Source of the DNA: Anniella stebbinsi
Lineage: Eukaryota > Chordata > Lepidosauria > Squamata > Anniellidae
Reading direction: 5' to 3'
DNA length: 64,000 bases
NCBI GenBank assembly: GCA_029215795.1
Contig: JARDYH010000007.1
Coordinates: 79,743,763 to 79,807,762, forward strand
Below, in pieces: positions 53,765-63,040 of this stretch (within the stretch, counting starts at the first letter, position 1; each line of letters starts with the position of its first letter). The translations under genes and the position numbers were made by a program. Below the pieces are notes generated by a model. The model was not told where the DNA came from. It saw nothing but the letters and a program-made list of their open reading frames with translations, and ran no database searches.

Positions 53765-54815
53765 CCTATAACTTTTTCATTTTTAAAGATAGAAGGATGA
53801 AACTTGGGCACATTGTAGACTGGTTAGGGGTAGTTATCTGTGAGAAATTTCAGAAAGATTGGTGCATGCATTTTGTGGCAATTAATTTTTTAATAAATAC
53901 CCAGGAATGCCTATAACTTTGTCATTTTTAAAGTTACACACATGAAACTTTGCCACATTGTAGGCGGTACCTTGGGACCTATGTGTGTGAAATTTCAGAA
54001 ACGTAGGTGCTTGTATTGTGTGGCAATTAATTTTTAGAAAAATGGGTAGTAGTGGGGTAAATACAGTTACGCCTCCCATTTTTTTATTTTTGAAGATACA
54101 AACAGGAAACTTGGGCACATTACAGGTACCACTTGCCTTGATATGTGTGTGAAATTTCAGAAACATTGGAGCTTTCCTTGTGTGGCAATTAATTTTTGAA
54201 ACAATGAGGAAAGAAACACCTATAACTTTGTCATTTTTAAAGTTACACACATGAAACTTTGCCACATTGTAGGTGGTACCTTGGGACCCATGTGTGTGAA
54301 ATTTCGGAAACGTAGGTGCTTGCCTTGTGTGGCAATTAATTTTTTAATAAATACCCAGGAATGCCTATAACTTTGTCATTTTTAAAGTTACACACATGAA
54401 ACTTTGCCACATTGTAGGCGGTACCTTGGGACCTATGTGTGTGAAATTTCGGAAACGTAGGTGCTTGCCTTGTGTGGCAATTAATTTTAGAAAAATGGGT
54501 AGTGGTGGGGTAAATACAGTTACGCCTCCCACTTTTTTATTTTTGAAGATACAAACAGGAAACATGGGCACATTACAGGTACCACTTGGCTTGATATGTG
54601 TGTAAAATTTCAGACAGCTGGGTCCAGGCATGTGGTGGCAAGGTATTTTTGAAACAATGAGGAAAGAAACGCCTATAACTTTTTTATTTTAAAAGTTAGA
54701 AGTCTGAACATTGCTCACTTTGTAGATGGGTTAGGGGTAGATATGTGTCAGAAATTTCAGAATTATAGGTCCAGGCATTTGATGGCTATGGAATTTTTAA
54801 ATTACATGTTTCAAA
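53765..54815. repeat. Tandem about 145-162-bp monomers in trimers (left arm)
   Basis: Monomers start with CCTATAAC or CCTCCCA at 53,765, 53,910, 54,072, 54,219, 54,364, 54,525 and 54,672 (spacing 145, 162, 147, 145, 161, 147). So types recur every 453-454 bp: a trimer repeated twice plus one more monomer. Each holds AAAGTTA or GAAGATACA, GAAACTT(T/G)G, CACATT and GTGAAATTTC. Mirrored in the right arm (55,215-56,265). Confidence 0.88.
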
Positions 54816-54949
54816 AAAATTTCTACAGAGGCCAGGTCTTCCCCTCCCGCTTGCCGCGAAGAAAAGGAAACACTCTCTCGTCTCGATCCCTTTGATCCTT
54901 GCTAGTAGTATCCATTACAGGGCTCGTGTTTCCTTTCCTACTTTCACTT

Positions 54950-55080
54950 ATCAAGCAGAACGGCTGAGCCTAGCTGAGTTTTGCAGCCATGCGTGCAAGG
55001 AAGGATCACTCTGGTCTCGATCCCTTTGATCCTTGGTAGTATCCATTACAGGGCTCGTGTCTGCTTGAGTACAAAGTGAA
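54950..55080. other. Spacer between foldback arms
   Basis: 131 bp not paired with itself. It includes an additional partial copy of the innermost arm segment (TCTCGATCCCTTTGATCCTT, then GTAGTATCCATTACAGGGCT CGTGT) in the left-arm orientation at about 55,015-55,061. A template-switch origin of the palindrome would leave such a remnant. Confidence 0.8.
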
Positions 55081-55214
55081 AAGTGAAAGTAGGAAAGGAA
55101 ACACGAGCCCTGTAATGGATACTACTAGCAAGGATCAAAGGGATCGAGACGAGAGAGTGTTTCCTTTTCTTCGCGGGAAGCGGGAGGGGAAGACCTGGCC
55201 TCTGTAGAAATTTT

Positions 55215-56265
55215 TTTGAAACATGTAATTTAAAAATTCCATAGCCATCAAATGCCTGGACCTATAATTCTGAAATTTCTGACACATATCTACCCCTAAC
55301 CCATCTACAAAGTGAGCAATGTTCAGACTTCTAACTTTTAAAATAAAAAAGTTATAGGCGTTTCTTTCCTCATTGTTTCAAAAATACCTTGCCACCACAT
55401 GCCTGGACCCAGCTGTCTGAAATTTTACACACATATCAAGCCAAGTGGTACCTGTAATGTGCCCATGTTTCCTGTTTGTATCTTCAAAAATAAAAAAGTG
55501 GGAGGCGTAACTGTATTTACCCCACCACTACCCATTTTTCTAAAATTAATTGCCACACAAGGCAAGCACCTACGTTTCCGAAATTTCACACACATAGGTC
55601 CCAAGGTACCGCCTACAATGTGGCAAAGTTTCATGTGTGTAACTTTAAAAATGACAAAGTTATAGGCATTCCTGGGTATTTATTAAAAAATTAATTGCCA
55701 CACAAGGCAAGCACCTACGTTTCCGAAATTTCACACACATGGGTCCCAAGGTACCACCTACAATGTGGCAAAGTTTCATGTGTGTAACTTTAAAAATGAC
55801 AAAGTTATAGGTGTTTCTTTCCTCATTGTTTCAAAAATTAATTGCCACACAAGGAAAGCTCCAATGTTTCTGAAATTTCACACACATATCAAGGCAAGTG
55901 GTACCTGTAATGTGCCCAAGTTTCCTGTTTGTATCTTCAAAAATAAAAAAATGGGAGGCGTAACTGTATTTACCCCACTACTACCCATTTTTCTAAAAAT
56001 TAATTGCCACACAAGACAAGCACCTACGTTTCTGAAATTTCACACACATAGGTCCCAAGGTACCCCCTACAATGTGGCAAAGTTTCATGTGTGTAACTTT
56101 AAAAATGACAAAGTTATAGGCATTCCTGGGTATTTATTAAAAAATTAATTGCCACAAAATGCATGCACCAATCTTTCTGAAATTTCTCACAGATAACTAC
56201 CCCTAACCAGTCTACAATGTGCCCAAGTTTCATCCTTCTATCTTTAAAAATGAAAAAGTTATAGG
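55215..56265. repeat. Tandem monomers, right arm (mirror of left)
   Basis: Exact mirror positions of the left-arm array about axis 55,015. Visible differences include GTAGGCGGTACC (left) against GTAGGGGGTACC and TGTATTG against TGTCTTG when read on the same strand. Confidence 0.9.
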
Positions 56266-56458
56266 CATTTTTGTAAAACAATACTTGGCTATGGGAAAAA
56301 GCATTCAAAATGGCGTCCGATCCGGATCGGACCTCATCGGATCGGATCGGATTGGATCGGAGGTTGTCCGGATCGGATCGGATCGGATCGGATTTTCCCG
56401 ATTTTGGGTCGGATCGGATTCGGATCGTGGATCGGATCCGATCCGATGCACACCCCTA

Positions 56459-56592
56459 ATTTTTATGCAACATTTTTATACTGTTGCTGTTTTATATTTT
56501 GAATAGTTGTTATGGTTTTAATTTTTGTAAACCGCCCAGAGAGCTTCGGGCAGTATAGAAATACAATAATAAATAAATAAATAAATAAATAA
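56459..56592 (+). mobile_element. L2-like LINE 3' end, 3' part
   Basis: Resumes with ATTTTTAT (duplicated target) and continues GCAACATTTTTATACTGTTG, GTAAACCGCCCAGAGAGCTT CGGGCAGTATAGAAATAC and an (AAAT)n tail. Joining with 53,265-53,583 at one target copy restores the order seen at 2918-3366. Confidence 0.87.
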
Positions 56593-56990
56593 GCAGGATC
56601 TGCCTTTGGTTGAAAGAGCAGCCTATTTCTGCCCATTTTCCAGAGATCCACCTTCCCTGTACTCTACAGCTCACCCTATTTGGCAGAGTCCACGGGCCCT
56701 CTGTGTTGCATTTCCAGGGGGCTGGAGGAACTGTTGTGTGGAAGAGAGGGCAGGGATGTTCCCTTCCACCAGCCCAGTTGAGTTATCTAAAGCTGTATTC
56801 AAGCCTATATAACCTGTGACAACAAATTCAATATTTTCTAGTATCTTTTTGTATTTTACTTTTTTTGTGTTATGGAGTTTTTATATTTTCAACTGTATTG
56901 TTGGTGTATGTAAAGTTGATATGACCATGATGGTTGGGACAACAAATGCACACAACAACTTGCAAACAAATTCAATAAAGTTGATAGGTT
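56593..56990. other. No recognised feature
   Basis: Nothing identified between two L2-like tails. Confidence 0.4.
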
Positions 56991-57640
56991 ATTATTATTA
57001 TTATTAATTACACTTATATACCGCCCCATAGCCAAAGCTCTCTGGGCGGTTTACACAAATTAAAAGATTGAACACTAAAAAGACAATATACAAAATTTAA
57101 AACCATAAACATAAAATAGCTGACATTCAAATGCTTTAAAACATTTTAACTGTTAAGCCTGGCCACAATGTCAATCAAAACCTCAACTTGAGCTGTTAAA
57201 ATGCCTGGAAGAAAAGAAAAGTTTTGACCTGGTGCCGAAAATATAACAGTGTTGGCGCCAGGCGGGCCTCATCAGGGTGATCATTCCATAACTGAGGGGC
57301 CACCACAGAGAAGGCCCTCTCCCTTGTTGCTGTCCTCTGAGCTTCCCTCGGAGTAGGCACCCGAAGGAGGACTTTGATGTTGAACGTTGTGTATGGGTAG
57401 GTTCATGTCGGGAAAGACGTTCCATCCAGCATTGTGGTTCCAAACCATGTAAGACTTTATAGGTTAAAACCAGCACCTTGAATCGGGCTTGGAAACATAC
57501 AGGCAGCCAATGCAAGCAGGTCAGAATCGGTCTTATATGTTCGAACCTTCTGGTCCCTGTTACCAATCTGGCCGCTGCATTCTGTACAAGCTGCAGAATG
57601 CAGGTTGGGAAATTCATGGATTTGTCTGTTCTTAACCCCT
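56991..57640 (-). mobile_element. L2-like LINE 3' end with RT C-terminal remnant (reverse)
   Basis: (ATT)n at 56,991-57,005, TTATATACCGCCCCATAGCC and AAAGCTCTCTGGGCGGTTTA at the tail. The reverse frame 57,656-57,183 reads LQLVQNAAARLVTGTRRFEH, IRPILTCLHWLPVCFQARFK and VLVLTYKVLHGLEPQCWMER, then shifts frame before the LWN segment. It is a well-preserved but inactive L2-type copy. Confidence 0.9.
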
Positions 57641-58960
57641 GGAAATAAAAGGACACTGTTTAGAACATTCTCCATATTTCCTTCACCATTTTGTTTTTTT
57701 GTGATGACTGCATTTCCTCCCCTCTCAATGCCCTGAAGTGATGCTACATATATGGGGCATTGTGGAGGTTGCAAAATGGGAGGCAGGCTGCCAACACAGC
57801 TGATGCTCTGCATAGGCAGTGCAAAAAAACAACAACACCCCAAACCCTTAGGAAAAGAAAGAAACTGTTCTACAACCCTTGCCAATGGTGATGCCTCCAT
57901 GTGAGAAATTGTTGAGGAATTTCTCCTCCCCCAGGAGAAATTCGGTGATATTGTCCCCCCCCCTCCAATTTCTCTATCCAAAAATAGGGTGGAGAATTTT
58001 GAGAGGACACTTGTTCACAACTCTCAAACCATCAGATACCATGCTCTGGCTTCTTAGATTGCTCTTGACGAAACAGTCCTAGGTAAATAGCAGCAGCAAC
58101 AAATCAACAGCTCTGCCCTTGTTTTGAAAATGCTTTGACCATCATTGCAGGAGCCTTTCAGAGGACATCAAAGCAGATTTTTAAAAAAAGAATAATAATA
58201 AAAAAGAATTAAGCTGTAACTGTCAAAGGAAAACTAAAAGGATGTTGCATCTTCTGAATTAAATGATTCAAGGTTGAAGTTTACAAAGGGTAAAAAAACC
58301 AAAAAAACAAAAACAAATTCTAAACCACATTGGGGGAAAAAAGTCTGATTTGTAAAGTTGAAAGGCATACATTTTTGTTTCCTTTCTGTCTGAGGCTTCC
58401 TGTTGCTTTGTGAGATTAGAGGATCATTTTGTCATGTATGCTCCGCATGTAGATTGTTAACTGGACACAGGAATGGGGTATGGAGTGAAACAGAGATGGA
58501 TGAGATGTAATAAAGAGGTTGGAATTTATTTATTTTGAATTTTTTTAAAAGTTCATGTGCTAGCAGGGCCCACCTTAAGCAAATGGAAAGTAGCCATAAT
58601 GCTGGTCTCCAGAATGGGGCAGGTCAGCAGAATTTACAGAAGGGAGCTCCGCTGAACTGTTCCATTCCAGATATGAACATTTCCACTAGTCTCCAAGGTT
58701 GGTTTAAGAAATGCTACCCCCACACCCATTGCACCAGTGGTGGGAGTGACAGGATGGTCAGACTAGCCATTAATTTGTGGGCAGTTTCTTATAGATTAGT
58801 GCCAAAAGAAGATGGAGCGGATTGATTAGGTAAGGACACAGGGAAGTGGCCAGATCTAGAAATAGACTTATTTGCCCGTCTCTAACAGCAAAGCTTAGAG
58901 GAAGATATGCTAAAGGTAAAACTGAGGACTTTTTGAATTCAGTCTGTAGCTGGTACAAAT

Positions 58961-58961
<1 letters not shown>
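57641..58961. other. No recognised feature
   Basis: 57,700-57,990 contains TTGTGGAGGTTGCAAAATGG GAGGCAGGC and similar GC-mixed text; no gene. The remainder is AT-rich. Confidence 0.4.

Positions 58962-58991
<30 letters not shown>
58962..58991. repeat. (AT)n microsatellite
   Basis: About 15 AT units. Confidence 0.95.
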
Positions 58992-59037
58992 CTTGGTGGT
59001 GGTGGGAACAATTTCCTAAATTGGCCTGCATGCAGAA

Positions 59038-59038
59038 C

Positions 59039-59084
<46 letters not shown>

Positions 59085-59105
59085 TTATCTATCATCTATC
59101 TATCT
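59038..59105. repeat. (TCTA)n / (GATA)n tetranucleotide microsatellite
   Basis: About 15 uninterrupted TCTA units, then interrupted ones (TTTATCTATC, ATCTATCTATC). Confidence 0.95.
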
Positions 59106-59585
59106 GAATCCTAGAATGGTTCAATGTCACACAAACAATTATGTGTTTGTAGTGGTAGAAAAAAAACATTTTAACTTAAATATTAGAAAAGTATCATATA
59201 CATTCAAGGTGAAACTTGAGGTAAAACATTATTATTACAAAAATTAATGTCTTATGGGGTATTCTTTCTAGCCCATAAACAACCTGTCTTGCATGAAGTA
59301 AATCCCCCCCCCCTAATGATATCCCATGGTTTGTGCCAACAATTTGTCTCTCAGAGTACTTGCACCTCTTCCCTAGGCCATGATTTTATGAAATGGGGAC
59401 ATTTTCTACCCCACATCATGTGGCTTGGTTTGGGGAACAAAAAGACATCCCAATGGCAAAATCAAAAGCTTCTGGGAGCATTTGATACCCCAACCATGCT
59501 TTGGGGGTTACCTCTGTACCCCCATCTGATTGGAACGAGGTTTTAATATAAAGCATTTTAAAAATGTTGTTTTACCTAATATACA

Positions 59586-59625
<40 letters not shown>

Positions 59626-60302
59626 TTGTATGCCGTTTGTGGACACATTTTTTTTTATTGGAGAAGTCTATTGCAAAATCCAGAGAGGTATGAGGTTTGA
59701 AGGATAACTGTGTTTCGGTTCACATAGTTGTTTGAAGTGTGAAATTAGGTAATTTCACAAGGAAATGAAAACTGAACAAATTTCTTCCCCCATCCCTAAC
59801 ACAGAACAACTGAAGGACGGCTGTTTTTCTTTATTTTATTTAAGTACATTTGAGGAAAATGTTCTTTGAATTCAGATACAAACTGACCTGATCTACACAT
59901 CTGAGAGTGTGGATCCCTCAAGAATATAACTAGTGATGCTGGGAAAACATGAAATTATGTGGCTCATAAGTCAAATCTACTATGCTTGCAATGCATGTAC
60001 TTTGCTTGGAAGGGTATTCAACAAATTTCATTATTCAAATCCAGATTGATTTGAGCACCTGCATGATCTGCCTGACTTTTTCTCATTCCCTTCATCCAAG
60101 CAGCACTTCCCAAAATGCCCATGTGATGCATCCTCATGTGGTCCCACATGTTAGATGATGTGCTCTTGTTAGATGCATGAACAAACTCATGCATGTTCCA
60201 GCGAGACTCACCCACCCACTAAAAAGGGATCTCAGACATGGCATACAGAGCATCTATGGCTAAGAAGGCACTTCCCATCAAAGAGATCCACATTCAGACA
60301 TT
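59106..60302. other. Mostly unannotated
   Basis: An (ATT)n microsatellite at 59,589-59,625. 59,690-59,798 (GTGTTTCGGTTCACATAG, AAACTGAACAAATTTC, CCCCCATCCCTA) looks like the right end of a TAGGGATGGG-type element. No gene. Confidence 0.45.
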
Positions 60303-60761
60303 GGCCCTTTCTACACCTCAAGGTGTAGAGGGAGGGAGGGGGGCGATCCTGGACTTGCCTGCTTCTGGGATCATCCCCCAGCTTCTAAACAGAAGCACGA
60401 CATTCCAGGAGGAAGGGGACATCATGGCTGCCATTGTTTTAAAGCAAAAGGCATCCTTGTATGATGGAGAAGGTAAGGGAAACCTCCCTGGGTGTGCCCC
60501 CCCACCATCCTGGGGATGTTGAAATTGCTTTCCCCCCCCCCCACCCCCATCGGTATGGATCCACTCCATGTGGCTCTGTGCTTGTTTTATAACCCGGGAT
60601 GGTGGGGAAATCAGTATATTCTTGGTTTCTGCTATCCCGGGTTATCCTGGGGTTATCCCGGGGTTGTCCCCGGTTGCCCCTGGGATCCCTGGTGCATCAT
60701 TTAGGCACACAGGGATGACCCAGGGATGGCCCAGGGAAAAATCCCTGGTGTAGACATGGCC
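60303..60761. mobile_element. DNA element GGCCCTTTCTACACC...GGTGTAGACATGGCC
   Basis: Left end GGCCCTTTCTACACCTCAAG pairs with right end GGTGTAGACATGGCC. Left subterminal GAGGGAGGGAGGGGGGCGAT and ACTTACCTGC; right subterminal GGTTATCCTGGGGTTATCCC, GGTTGTCCCCGGTTGCCCCT and GATGGCCCAGGG, i.e. short direct and inverted repeats. 459 bp, no coding capacity. Other copies at 61,433 (complete-looking) and 42,177 (truncated). Confidence 0.8.
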
Positions 60762-61432
60762 ACTGTTGAAGAGGATGATGTCACAATGGCACATTTATTG
60801 AAGTTTACAGAACTTCAAATGCACAAGCTGTTCTGTGTGTGTGGGGAGTTAGCTGAGTAAACCTATTTGTTAACATTAAGACCAACTGGGGATACTCCAG
60901 CCTTCACCAAGTAATGCCTTCATGAGGAAATTAGCCGGTGCTGGGGGAGGGGGGTTAACACACAATTTCCAGAGGCTAAGAGGGAAATGCACAACCGTGG
61001 CAGGAGCTGCGGGTGTCTGCCGAGTGCTTGTCAAGGACTTGCGGGTGCTCAGCAGTGGTCTGTGCTCGCCACTGGAGCACCCGACTGGGTCCATGAGGGC
61101 CAGAAGTGGGTGGGTGGGTAGTTGGGGCTGCTGCCCTCGCAGACCCAGTCAGATCTCGTGACAACCCTGGCTGCAAGTCGTACTAAGAACCCCCGAGAGA
61201 ACTATACCTTTCCTTGGGCTGAAGCCCTTTCCTGCAGACAAGAACTACTGAGCATTGCAACGCCTAGTTTCAGATGAAGAGGCATAAATATAGAAGCCTT
61301 GGCTGTGGGAGACAGGACACTCAGTGATGGGACCTTGCTCTGCCAAGCAAGGAGTCTAGTGATTTCAGTAGAAAAGAGGCTCGTCCTTCAGTGATTTCAG
61401 TATGGAATCTTTCCTCTGGGAGGAGAGACTCT
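60762..61432. other. No recognised feature
   Basis: GC-richer than average (60,930-61,150), no domain in any frame. Confidence 0.4.
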
Positions 61433-61900
61433 GGACATGACTACACCTAAGGGTGTAGAGGGAGGGAGGGGGGAGGATTGCAGACTTACCTGCTTTGGCG
61501 ATCCTCCCCCACCGTCTACATCACCGCGTGACATCCCAGAAGGAAAGAGCGGAATCGTGGGCATCGCGGGTGCTGCGGACGCCATTTTTTTTAAACTGAA
61601 GAAGAGCCATGAGGCCTTGATCTGCGAAAAGGAAAGTTAAACAACAAAAGAAAACTGCTCCCCCTGCCGTCCTGGGGATGGTGAAATGCCCCCCCCCCCC
61701 ATGGGCACGGAGCCAGCATGTGTGACTTCGTGCCCGTTTTAGGACCTGGGAGGACAGAAAACCAGGATATCCCGAGTTTGTGTTCTCCCGGGGTTGTTCC
61801 AAGGTCATTCCCGGTCGATCCCGGGATCCCCTGTGCATCATGTGGACATACAGGGATTACCTGGGGATGACCCCAGGATAAAGGCCTGGTGTAGACAGAG
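61433..61900. mobile_element. DNA element GGACATGACTACACC...GGTGTAGACAG
   Basis: Collinear with 60,303-60,761: CTACACCTAAGGGTGTAGAG, ACTTACCTGCTTTGGCGATC, a C-run, ATATCCCGAGTTTGTG, GATCCCGGGATCCCCTGTGC and CCAGGATAAAGGCCTGGTGT. The two copies are only 672 bp apart. Confidence 0.78.
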
Positions 61901-62294
61901 TGTTTTCAGCAGTAGCATGTCACCTTACCTCTGGGGGTTGGGGATTGAAGTACCTAGTTATTTCAGCATCATGGCCCCATGCATCAGGGGAGAGAGTGCA
62001 GGTGTTTTTGGGGGGTGCATTTACATTTGCAAAAACAAAACAAAACAAACAAAACCTGAATAAGCCCCTGGATTTCTGTGTGTGTGTGTGTGGGGGGGAA
62101 ACCGTGTTTGGCTCGCAAATGCAAGCCTAGCCAAGCCGCGGATAGTGGGGAAATCTGGCCAGCATGAAAAGGACTGTATTTCCCCATGAAGGCCATCCTG
62201 AGTCAGGAATAGTTCCAAAGGAAGAGAGGGAGGTAAAGAACAAAACATATATTGGGATTATGGCAGGCAATACAATTGTATATGCATAACAACA
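61901..62294. other. No recognised feature
   Basis: (AAAAC)n-like run at 62,033-62,055 and a GT run at 62,077-62,090. Confidence 0.4.
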
Positions 62295-63040
62295 CAGCCA
62301 GCTTGCTTAGTCAGGGGAGGCCAGTTGCGAGTGAGGGTGGCGGAGATGAGAGGTGGAGGCTTGCAATTGGCAGCCTCCATGTGGCACCACCAGGTGGGGC
62401 AGGGTCCCTGAGGCTTTATATGCCTGGCGCAGGTCACCCCCCGCACCTTCTCTCTCTGTTGCACGGTTCCCTCCCTTCCCTCCCTCTAGACAGTGTGGGT
62501 TTACTTGTCGTCGTTAGGAGGCCAAGTGGGAATTTTTTGCTCTTAACCTAATTTGGCTGAGAGTTTTTTTGCCTACTTCACGCTGTAAGACAGATGGGGT
62601 GTATTAATTCGGTTAATTGGCTATGAATTGGTCACATCAGTTTGCGGTAGATGCAGTAATCTCTAACGGGTTGTGGTGTTGGTGAGCATTCACAGGCACC
62701 ATTTTGGTGATGGGTTGTGCCTGAGGCCCACAGCTGTGAGTCTTGCGGCACCAGATGTTGGGATAAGGTTTACTTTTGAGGCCAACCCTCCTCATCCACT
62801 TGGAGCCCTGCGGCCTGGGAAGAGTGACACTGGAAGGCCTCCCTACCCAAAAAGGGGCAAGACCACGGGGTGGCGAAGGATCTGGCACCACGTTGCAGAC
62901 GGTGAATGTTTGCCCAATCTTAAGAATGGCCTGAGGAAATGCCATAGAAAAGATGCCCGCTTAGGCCTTCACTCCATTTGCAGATCTTTAATAAATGTGG
63001 CCCATATTTAATCCCATTTATGTGTCTCGTCTCTTTATTT
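62295..63040 (+). mobile_element. LTR-like element (probable solo LTR), forward copy
   Basis: Homologous to 26,145-26,835 reversed: GTTGCGAGTGAGGGTGGCGG, GTGGCACCACC, TATA-like GGCTTTATATGCC, GGTGAGCATTCACAGGCACC, CCTGAGGCCCACAGCTGTGA, GATGCCCGCTTAGG, AATAAATGTGGCCCATATTT, then GTGTCTCGTCTCTTTATT. Layout of a promoter box, about 560 bp, poly-A signal and GT-rich downstream stretch fits an LTR. No primer-binding site or internal genes seen beside it. Boundaries approximate. Confidence 0.65.

Larger units (their letters stand above)
53584..56458. mobile_element. Giant 2,875-bp foldback hAT-like element with perfect 8-bp TSD
   Basis: Termini TAGGGATGTGCACTGACCCC and GATGCACACCCCTA, flanked by ATTTTTAT on both sides, which with the termini points to hAT-type insertion. 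The outermost about 130 bp on each side are GATCGGATCGG-type direct repeats that differ between the two ends. Inside, arms 53,711-54,949 and 55,081-56,319 are inverted and collinear without any net insertion or deletion over 1,239 bp (coordinate sums are constant at 110,030). I find only about three base differences by eye. A 131-bp spacer separates the arms. Frames of up to 127 codons occur as mirror pairs in both arms, but these are the repeat monomer read as protein, rich in F, K, H and I, and show no transposase features. Confidence 0.92.

Noticed and set aside
53882..56148. Mirror-image frames of 127, 88, 69 and 64 codons in the giant foldback as candidate genes
   Set aside because: They are the AT-rich tandem monomer read through; the peptides repeat the same FK/FHTH/VCIFKN blocks in step with the monomer and exist in both arms only because the arms are identical.
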